The notes under the pieces were generated by a model. That model searched no databases. It was given only the letters and a program-made list of their open reading frames with translations, and was not told the origin of the DNA. 21,428 bases of DNA from Acidobacteriaceae bacterium (GTDB taxonomy: Bacteria; Acidobacteriota; Terriglobia; Terriglobales; Acidobacteriaceae), in NCBI GenBank assembly GCA_030049955.1, contig JASIJX010000480.1:1-21428 (forward strand). The letters are read 5' to 3'. Below are positions 15,671-21,428 of the stretch, one piece after another. The translations under genes and the position numbers were made by a program. How positions within the stretch are numbered: the stretch's first letter is position 1; each line of letters begins with the position of its first letter.

Positions 15671-16120
15671 CATACCAAGGTGGGCCTTACGGAAGTGTTC
15701 GACCCAGTCGATGCGCAAAAGAACCTGGAAGCATCTTTCCAGGCAATCCGGGATGGAAGTTCAAGATCGAGGTGGGATTGGACTTGGTGGCTTTATAGAG
15801 GTACCAGTGACATAGATCAGACAGCTGGGGTAATTGCACAGCTGACTAAGGTATAACCCTGACGATTCGCAGGTGCTTTATGTCGCTTACCGCGTGTATG
15901 GGGATCATTCCCGAGCGTCGAAGTTACGGTTATCGGTGCTAGCTGCTGTCTCGGTGCAAATACACCAACTGCTGGCCCTACGAGGAGATCCGAGAATGGA
16001 ACACGAACACCGCAGTTGCGCAGTTTCACAAGGCGATTGCAATCGATTCCAGCTATCCGGCGCCCATTTCGAATCGTCGAGTTATCGAACACGTCGCAGC
16101 ACCCGGGGGCCAGTCGGCGA
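15671..16120 (+). pseudogene. Frameshifted relic of a TPR-repeat protein (C-terminal part)
   Basis: Fragments of one TPR-type protein occur in order along the plus strand but in changing frames: DAQKNLEASFQAI (near 15713), KFKIEVGLDLVAL (15757), DIDQTAGVIAQL (near 15810), PDDSQVLYVAYRVYGD (near 15858), SVQIHQLLA (near 15950), YEEIREWNTNTAVAQFHKAIAID (15979, in part), AHFE (near 16062) and ELSNTSQHPGA (16079). Reading through needs about six frameshifts, and an in-frame stop interrupts one piece. I recognise the phrase order (VGLDLVxLY ... VLYxAYRxYxD ... MHQxxA ... AIxQYxxAIxIDP ... IHFELxE) from acidobacterial TPR proteins. No intact start exists. It is a dead gene, not a working one. Confidence 0.7.
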
Positions 16121-16147
16121 GTGACTTTCCATGCTCATACGCGGAAT

Positions 16148-17752
16148 TTAATGAACGCGTTTTATCCGCAATGCTATGTCCAATTTATATTCAGGCGTCG
16201 AAAGCTCTTGATTGCCTCCCTGATGGACGAACGTGGCAGAACTGAGCACTGAACCCAAGGCGGGGTCAACCCACTCTGCTTTGTAGGTCCCTCCAGGCAT
16301 ATCCAACACGAGGGCCTCACCGCTGTATTGTCCAGGCGTCGCAATGTAGTACATCATGTTGGGCGCCGGAACAAGCCGGCTATGGTGAAGATAAAGTGCA
16401 TACTGCTCTCCCGGTTCGCTGATACCTCTGCAGTAAACGCCCTCCGGCACGCCGTCAACCACGAAGCTTTTGTCCGCATGCATCTTGACGAAGTCGAAGC
16501 TGTAAATGAATTCCTTCAGGTTGCGCAGGGCGCTTAGGATTTGGGCATTATCAGGCGTGTTGCCAGCCGGATCTTCAACCGTGTATCGCGAGTTCAAATG
16601 GTTGAAACTCGCTCCCCCGCCTACGATGAACTCCCAGGCTTCCACTCGCGAGTCCAAAATTGGGTCCCCTTCTGCGTACTGAAATGGATAATAGGGGGTT
16701 TCATTCATTTCGATCGGCTTGTTGTAGCCGTATTTATACTCCAGCCCTTTCATTCCTCCCATCTGCTCGCTATCTGCTTCTCCACCCCAAACGTACTGGC
16801 CGGTAATGATCGACAGTAGAGGACTTGCAGAGAAATCGGCAGGACCTCCAATCGGTCCCTCCACCATCTGCGCCACCATGTGCTTTTTGGGCAACCTGGC
16901 TTCAGTATCGTGCACCACCTGCAAAAGGTCGCCTACCCAAGGGCCGGCTTCCGCGTGCGGAGTGAAATTGGATGGCTCGTCGCAAACCTCCAAAATGATG
17001 TTGTCGTACGCATTTACTTCCTCGGTGATTTTGCTCACATATTCACTCTGGCGCTGAACCAGGTCAGGATATTTCAGCGTCTGGACATCCTTGAAATCGC
17101 ACTTGCCTACGCCCTGGATATTGTTTTCGTAATACAAGGGATGGAGAGGCCAGCGATGCGAATACTGCGAGTTAAAGAAATTTATTTCCACCACAATGCC
17201 GCGCTCGTCGGCCTTAGCAATGAAATCTTTCAGGCGCGCGAAAAACTCCGGGTTCCATTTGTCCAGGTCATATTTGTTTCCGCCATATACGCAACTGGAG
17301 ACGCTGCTCCGTGCCCAAGGAAGGATGGTTCTTGACGGTCTCGGCCCCACGGTGTTGCCTGAGTAGTACTCGCCCACCGCCTCGATACATCCGCCCGGCC
17401 AGATGCGGGTATAGTTCAGCCCATAGGCCGCCAGCGCATTTAGGTACCTGACATAATCGAAGTCCATATTAATCACCGCCCCGTAATGCTCCGCGGAAGT
17501 GATCAGAATCGTCGGCCGACCGCGATACAGATAATAATGGGGATTGTCGGGATGGACCTTAATAACGGAGCTATTCCCTGCCGGAGTGCGGGCGTTTTCG
17601 GGTCCGGTGTCCGAACTTTCCGATAGAGCAAGCACCCTCATTCCGCCCAACATGAGCGAAACTCCGACGCCAGTGTTCTGCAAGAATTTGCGTCGCGAAA
17701 ATCCATCGCTTGGCGTAGTCTTCATTTCATTCATATCAATGGGTTCTTCCAT
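16148..17752 (-). CDS. Tat-exported clan-A-like glycoside hydrolase
   Basis: 534 residues from ATG 17752, chosen for GGGAGG 6 nt upstream (17759-17764) and because it places a Tat signal near the N-terminus (SRRKFLQNTG at 19-28, then a hydrophobic run). Residues about 62-430 look like a (beta/alpha)8 barrel of the cellulase-like clan A: YVRYLNALAAYGLNYTRIW (100-118), GIVVEINFFN (185-194), IILEVCDEP (252-260; acid/base candidate Glu259, DEP in place of the usual NEP) and KPIEMNETPYYP (nucleophile candidate Glu351). The C-terminal 100 residues (QYALYLHHS, ALVLDMPGGTYKAEWVDP) look like the small beta-sandwich found at the end of DUF4038/GH140-type enzymes, often named a putative collagen-binding domain. 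Substrate not predictable; plant cell-wall glycan is likely from its neighbours. It is divergent from the gene at 18414, and the palindrome at 18085 could serve both. Confidence 0.78.
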   Translation of the reverse strand: MEEPIDMNEMKTTPSDGFSRRKFLQNTGVGVSLMLGGMRVLALSESSDTGPENARTPAGNSSVIKVHPDNPHYYLYRGRPTILITSAEHYGAVINMDFDYVRYLNALAAYGLNYTRIWPGGCIEAVGEYYSGNTVGPRPSRTILPWARSSVSSCVYGGNKYDLDKWNPEFFARLKDFIAKADERGIVVEINFFNSQYSHRWPLHPLYYENNIQGVGKCDFKDVQTLKYPDLVQRQSEYVSKITEEVNAYDNIILEVCDEPSNFTPHAEAGPWVGDLLQVVHDTEARLPKKHMVAQMVEGPIGGPADFSASPLLSIITGQYVWGGEADSEQMGGMKGLEYKYGYNKPIEMNETPYYPFQYAEGDPILDSRVEAWEFIVGGGASFNHLNSRYTVEDPAGNTPDNAQILSALRNLKEFIYSFDFVKMHADKSFVVDGVPEGVYCRGISEPGEQYALYLHHSRLVPAPNMMYYIATPGQYSGEALVLDMPGGTYKAEWVDPALGSVLSSATFVHQGGNQELSTPEYKLDIALRIKRVH

Positions 17753-18063
17753 TGCTTTCCTCCCGTAAATGAAAACCTCGCCACGGCGCGTGTACAATCC
17801 TCGGCCCTGCCCACATTCGACTGAACGTACATTCGCTACTGGAGCACACGCTCCGGGCAAATCAAACTCGTGGGTCTCGCCCTGTGACTGCTATTTGCAC
17901 TCCTCGCCGGGAAAGGGCAAGAGCCGCCCTGGCACCAACGCCGCTTGCTCCCCCGGTGACCAAGACACATCTTTCCTGCCAGTTCCATTGTCCTTGTCAT
18001 CCTTAATCGGTTCGCGTAGGTATCGGAAATGCATAGGAGCGCGCCCTGAATTGATGAAGCTTC

Positions 18064-18094
18064 TTGCCAGCTATTTCGATTATATGATATATCA
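18064..18094 (+). promoter_or_regulatory. Promoter with palindromic operator upstream of the gene at 18414
   Basis: TTGCCA (18064-18069), an 18-nt spacer and TATATC (18088-18093). The -10 sits inside the perfect palindrome TGATATATCA (18085-18094), the same arrangement as at 8472-8500. Being symmetric, the site could also act on the divergent gene starting at 17752. The rest of the 17753-18413 gap shows no supportable gene; the predicted leader to 18414 is long, about 310 nt. Confidence 0.45.
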
Positions 18095-18413
18095 GCGGTA
18101 GCGTCCTAATGCTGCCGCATTTTTGAGAGGGTGCGACAGGGGCTTTTTGTGCGCTGTGCCACGGGTGTCCAAAATGAACGGCCATGTTGCAACCTAAGGA
18201 GCTGAGCTTTCCTACTGAACGCATATTTCCATAACGGCTGATTGCGAGGAGATATTCATCCTCGTAATCGTGGCGGTCGTGAGGAAGTGTAGGAATTTTT
18301 CAAGAGCAACTCGAAGATTTGGTGTATCCAACGGTCCTGATGAGCGACCTATCATCCGTAGAAGCCAAGACACGGGCCGGGCGGACCAATAACAGGGAAG
18401 GAGACACAGAGAA

Positions 18414-20648
18414 ATGCAGCGAAGAAATTTTCTGAGGAGTCTGATGGGGACTGCTGCGGGTCTGTGGGGAACGAAATTGACGGCAATCCCCACTGTTTCC
18501 GCCGCCGAGACTGCAATTGCAGGTGGCTCGCCCGCATTCCAACTGAATGCGAAGGGGATCGAAGTAGAACTTTCGGCGGCGGGCGAGATTTCCGGCGTGA
18601 CGGCCGGAGGCCGCAAGATCAGCCTCTCGGGGCGGACAAGCCTGGCGGGCTGCACGCAAGCCGGCGCCGCCCAGGAGGAAAAACTACCGGACGGTGCGAT
18701 CCAGTTTACGCGGAATTTCAAGGACAACGCCTCGGGCCGGAGCCTCACGGCGGTAGATCGTTTCAAGCCCTCAGGTGACAGCGTACGCTGGGAAATCGAG
18801 ATTGTCTCCGATGGCAGTCCCTGGACAACCGATATCGTGACAGAACTGCAGTACCCGGCCACTGCGGCAACGCGCTTTTGGACGGCGTGGGCCGATCCCG
18901 TTTGGTCAACCTGGTCCGATACCGACAAGCAAACTGGCGAATGGCGCGATCCGCTCGTGCTGCAGCCGCTGGTCGATGCGAACTGGACGTATGGTGGATA
19001 TGACACGACTCCCGACCATATCGTGTTACCACTGGCGACGGTCGCTGAACCGACAAATGATTCTGCCCTAAGCCTGGTATTTTCGCCGGCGGACATCATC
19101 CTATGCGGTTCGCGGCTGACTACAACACCGTCAGGGTCCGTCAAGTTTTCTCGCACCAATTACCGCCTGGGCGGCGGGAAGTGCGTTCGCTTTGAAATGG
19201 ATTTGATCGCGCATGAAGCAGATTGGCGTGGTGGATTGCGGTGGATGACGGCCCGCTATGCCGATTTCTTTGAGCCTCCCAGTCCGAAGGCCGACGAGAT
19301 GGCCGGCTGCGCCGCCTACTCGGGCTACGAGGGGCCGATCGACGTCGAGAAGTTCAAAAAAATGGCTTTTCGCGTTAATTGGAAGCTGGATGACGATATG
19401 GCCTACATGGGCATGTTTGTGCCGCCGGTCACCAGTTTCGAGGAAACATGGGAGCGGTCCTGGGCATACGAAGCGGATTGCCCCACTAAGCCGCAACAGA
19501 CCAGCGCCAAAAAAATGAATGATTATGGCCGCTATCTAAAGACCAATGGCTTTTACCTGCTGGATTATTTCAACGTATTCAACTTTGGTGACGACGCGCG
19601 CAAACATAAAGAGCCCGGCGCTCCCTTATGGCGAGATGCCAGGGCGTTTGAGGCCGCCAACTTTCCCAAGGCGCGGTTAGCCTCCCGCCGCGGCGCCCTT
19701 GATTGTGACGATCCTGGTTATCAGAAGTTCCTTCTGGAGCAAGTGGACCGGGACATTCGGTGGCTCCCTGATTCGGCCGGCATTTGTATCGATAACACTT
19801 ACTTCATGTTCGATAACAATAGCGATGCCGACGACGGCGTGAGCTGGATTCAGGACGCGCCCGCACGGGCGCTGTGCATTTCTTGGAACCGTCTTTGGGA
19901 CAAGGCTGCCCCGAAAATGCACGAGGCCGGTAAGGTGGTCTTCGCCAGTACGATCTTTGCGCGCTTCGACGTCTACCGCCATATGGATGGGTTCTACGCC
20001 GAATTCGGATACGACGGCCGCGGGCTCAACAGCACCGCGCTGATGGGCCTGAGGAAGCCGGTGATGGTGTGGACCTACAACGAGAGCCTCTTTCGCACCG
20101 ATCCTGACTCATTTTTCCAGCGACATTTGCTCATGGGCGCCTATCCAACCGCACCCTATCCCTGGAACAACCACTGTATCGTCCCCGATATGGACTGGAA
20201 CGACGGGGGCGATCTTGTGCAGAAAAATCACGATGGCACCCGCGGCTTTTATTACTACTACGGCTCGCTTTTCGAGCGGGATACCGGGCACCTGTGGATG
20301 AAGACGGAACAGTATTATCTGGCTTACGGCCCGTTGATGGACGCGATGCGCGGAAAGAAATGGGTTCTGGAGCCTCATTGCGTCGAAGTTGCCGGCAGCA
20401 CCGCAAAGGCGAACTTATTCCAGGTCTCCGGTGGCTACGCAATGCCGGTCTGCTTGGGAGGAAAGGCTGATTTCGCGGACGTTATCCTCAGAAATGTCTC
20501 GGGCCTCGACAACCTGAAATGTTCCGTGATCCATCCTGACGTCGAGACTGCCGTTGCTCCAACCGCTCTCTATAAGGACAAAGAGGGCGCACTCGTGCTG
20601 CGTGTCCCTCTCCATCGGGGGTGCGCGATGGTGACTTTACACGCATGA
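18414..20648 (+). CDS. Tat-exported beta-sandwich + TIM-barrel protein, putative glycosidase of unassigned family
   Basis: 744 residues. ATG 18414 follows AAGGAG (18398-18403) at 10 nt and opens a Tat signal (MQRRNFLRSLMG, Ala/Gly core, cleavage near VSA-AET). Residues about 40-270 are beta-rich (VELSAAGEISGVTAGGRKISL) like a galactose-mutarotase-type sandwich. Residues about 290-600 look like a (beta/alpha)8 barrel with FRVNWKLDDDMAYMGMFVPP, FYLLDYFNVFNFGDD, AGICIDNTYFMFDNN (Asp460), MDGFYAEFGYDGRG (Asp525, Glu530) and VPDMDWNDGGD. A small beta domain ends the chain. The sandwich-barrel order and strand-end acids resemble GH36/GH31-like enzymes or DUF6259-type proteins, but I cannot assign a CAZy family. 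Exported location and neighbours suggest polysaccharide breakdown. The catalytic residues are guesses. Confidence 0.65.
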   Translation: MQRRNFLRSLMGTAAGLWGTKLTAIPTVSAAETAIAGGSPAFQLNAKGIEVELSAAGEISGVTAGGRKISLSGRTSLAGCTQAGAAQEEKLPDGAIQFTRNFKDNASGRSLTAVDRFKPSGDSVRWEIEIVSDGSPWTTDIVTELQYPATAATRFWTAWADPVWSTWSDTDKQTGEWRDPLVLQPLVDANWTYGGYDTTPDHIVLPLATVAEPTNDSALSLVFSPADIILCGSRLTTTPSGSVKFSRTNYRLGGGKCVRFEMDLIAHEADWRGGLRWMTARYADFFEPPSPKADEMAGCAAYSGYEGPIDVEKFKKMAFRVNWKLDDDMAYMGMFVPPVTSFEETWERSWAYEADCPTKPQQTSAKKMNDYGRYLKTNGFYLLDYFNVFNFGDDARKHKEPGAPLWRDARAFEAANFPKARLASRRGALDCDDPGYQKFLLEQVDRDIRWLPDSAGICIDNTYFMFDNNSDADDGVSWIQDAPARALCISWNRLWDKAAPKMHEAGKVVFASTIFARFDVYRHMDGFYAEFGYDGRGLNSTALMGLRKPVMVWTYNESLFRTDPDSFFQRHLLMGAYPTAPYPWNNHCIVPDMDWNDGGDLVQKNHDGTRGFYYYYGSLFERDTGHLWMKTEQYYLAYGPLMDAMRGKKWVLEPHCVEVAGSTAKANLFQVSGGYAMPVCLGGKADFADVILRNVSGLDNLKCSVIHPDVETAVAPTALYKDKEGALVLRVPLHRGCAMVTLHA

Positions 20649-20666
20649 GAGTGAAAACAGGCTCCA

Positions 20667-20705
20667 GGTACGCAACCCGGCTCCTTCAGCATCGGGTTGC
20701 GTACC
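20667..20705. terminator. Perfect 13-bp hairpin between convergent genes
   Basis: GGTACGCAACCCG (20667-20679) pairs perfectly with CGGGTTGCGTACC (20693-20705) around a 13-nt loop. It lies 18 nt after the stop of the gene ending at 20648 and 33 nt beyond the stop of the minus-strand gene ending at 20739, so it fits a bidirectional terminator. There is no T-run. Confidence 0.65.
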
Positions 20706-20738
20706 ACCGCTCAAATTTCAACTATGGGATTGGAGGGG

Positions 20739-21428
20739 TTATTGGGGTAGTCCCGGTTCTTCGCTAAGCGACCAGCCGGTAACCTGGAATCGCTCATTGA
20801 CCCCGCCCGTGCTGGCAATTTCAAAGCCGTACTCAAGCTGCGATAAAGTGCTATCTGCCGGCAGGTACCCATTGTTCATCAGCCATGTGAGCATGGCAAG
20901 GACGTCCACGCTGCCTCTTGTTATGCCGTAAACGGTAGGTGTCCCCACGTCCACGTTCTCGTGCGGGAATTCTGGACCGTCTTTTCGATCGCTCCTGGCG
21001 CCGCAAAGGCTGAGGGCCGGCTGGTTGAGTTCCCAGATGATCTCGCTGCCGCCACATTTCCACAGGTCCCAGAGATGTTCCGGGACCCCGTGCGACCCGC
21101 CGAACGACACGGCATTGCCCAGCGATCTACATCCGGCGGTGCTGCGGTTAGAAATGTCGGTCCAGATCATCACCTCGTTGTTATAACCGTTAAGCCAGAT
21201 ATCGTAGGCCGCCTCAGCGGAGGTGTTGGAGTTCGAGTTCATGTTCTCCGCAAACGACGAGTACATGTAAGTGAAGCTGCTCACGAGGGGCGGTGCACTG
21301 AGGTATATTGCGTCGCTGTCTGGGTAAGACTCGACGGCCGTGTTTCCCGTGGGGAAATTGGCCTCCACCCACCAGTTTCCGGGGCTGATGGAGTACATCG
21401 TCTGCGACGACCCGGCCGGCACATTGCT
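20739..21428 (-). CDS. GH12-like secreted glucanase, 5' end outside window
   Basis: The last 229 residues of a GH12-like protein; the frame is open to the right edge (first visible residues SNVPAGSSQTM), so the true start lies beyond it. Motifs: WWVEANFPTG, AAYDIWLNGYNNEVMIWTD (nucleophile Glu in NEVMIW), VSFGGSHGVPEHLWDLWKCGGSEIIWELNQP, GSVDVLAMLTWLMNNGYLP and LEYGFEIASTGG (acid/base Glu in GFE). Both catalytic Glu candidates are present, so this copy looks active. It carries an extra loop of about 25 residues (near CGARSDRKDGPEFPHENVD) not present in the two central domains. It ends soon after the GH12 domain, with no BACON repeats C-terminal to it. Paralogue of the genes at 1-817 and 12698-15208. 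Confidence 0.82.
   Translation of the reverse strand, partial: SNVPAGSSQTMYSISPGNWWVEANFPTGNTAVESYPDSDAIYLSAPPLVSSFTYMYSSFAENMNSNSNTSAEAAYDIWLNGYNNEVMIWTDISNRSTAGCRSLGNAVSFGGSHGVPEHLWDLWKCGGSEIIWELNQPALSLCGARSDRKDGPEFPHENVDVGTPTVYGITRGSVDVLAMLTWLMNNGYLPADSTLSQLEYGFEIASTGGVNERFQVTGWSLSEEPGLPQ

Noticed and set aside
15817..16092. A 91-codon minus-strand frame in the gap
   Set aside because: It has no ribosome site or recognisable content and is antisense to the TPR relic.

Overview
The window looks like chromosomal DNA of a soil or plant-litter bacterium, most likely an Acidobacteriota (Terriglobia) member. Supporting signs are secreted glycosidases with Thr/Ser/Gly-rich BACON/Ig-like repeats of the form SLSPTSLSFSATAGGSNP, several Tat-type secretion signals, GTG and TTG starts behind strong GGAGG sites, and the relic of a TPR gene of a type I associate with Acidobacteriota. 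No rRNA, tRNA, CRISPR array or intact mobile element was seen. The taxonomic call is inference.

Layout. Positions 1-817 (minus) are the 5' part of a secreted protein with two BACON-like repeats running into a GH12-like domain cut by the window edge. Positions 818-1486 hold its promoter, a palindromic site and a decayed tyrosine-recombinase fragment. Positions 1487-2380 (minus) encode an AraC-family regulator, divergent from a plus-strand block at 2468-8297: aldose 1-epimerase, a three-part oxygenase fusion (membrane di-iron desaturase/hydroxylase + Rieske ferredoxin + NqrF-type FAD/NADH reductase), a xylose-isomerase-like TIM-barrel protein and a sugar-porter MFS transporter. The last three are almost contiguous (6-nt gap, then a 4-nt overlap) and form an operon. 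Positions 8610-12404 (plus) encode a very large Tat-exported GH2-like protein. A hairpin separates it from a convergent secreted protein at 12698-15208 (minus) with the architecture GH12-BACON x3-GH12. Positions 15209-16147 contain a frameshifted TPR relic. Positions 16148-17752 (minus) encode a Tat-exported clan-A-like glycosidase. Positions 18414-20648 (plus) encode a Tat-exported beta-sandwich plus TIM-barrel protein of no family I can name. Another hairpin separates it from 20739-21428 (minus), the C-terminal end of a third GH12-like protein.

How the genes may work together. Exported GH12-like, GH2-like and other glycosidases would break down plant polysaccharide (xyloglucan or another beta-glucan is the natural guess from GH12) outside the cytoplasm. 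The MFS porter would import a released sugar or polyol, the epimerase would equilibrate anomers, and the TIM-barrel protein would isomerise or epimerise the sugar. The most striking element is the single-chain oxygenase. It joins in one polypeptide the activities that rhizobial rhizopine catabolism divides among MocD, MocE and a reductase. Its place between sugar genes suggests a self-contained O-demethylase or hydroxylase for a methylated sugar or cyclitol, but this is inference.

A 10-bp palindrome, TGATATATCA, overlaps the predicted -10 box upstream of the GH2-like gene and of the gene at 18414. Near-matches sit upstream of the left GH12-like gene. This suggests one regulator controls the dispersed glycosidase genes.
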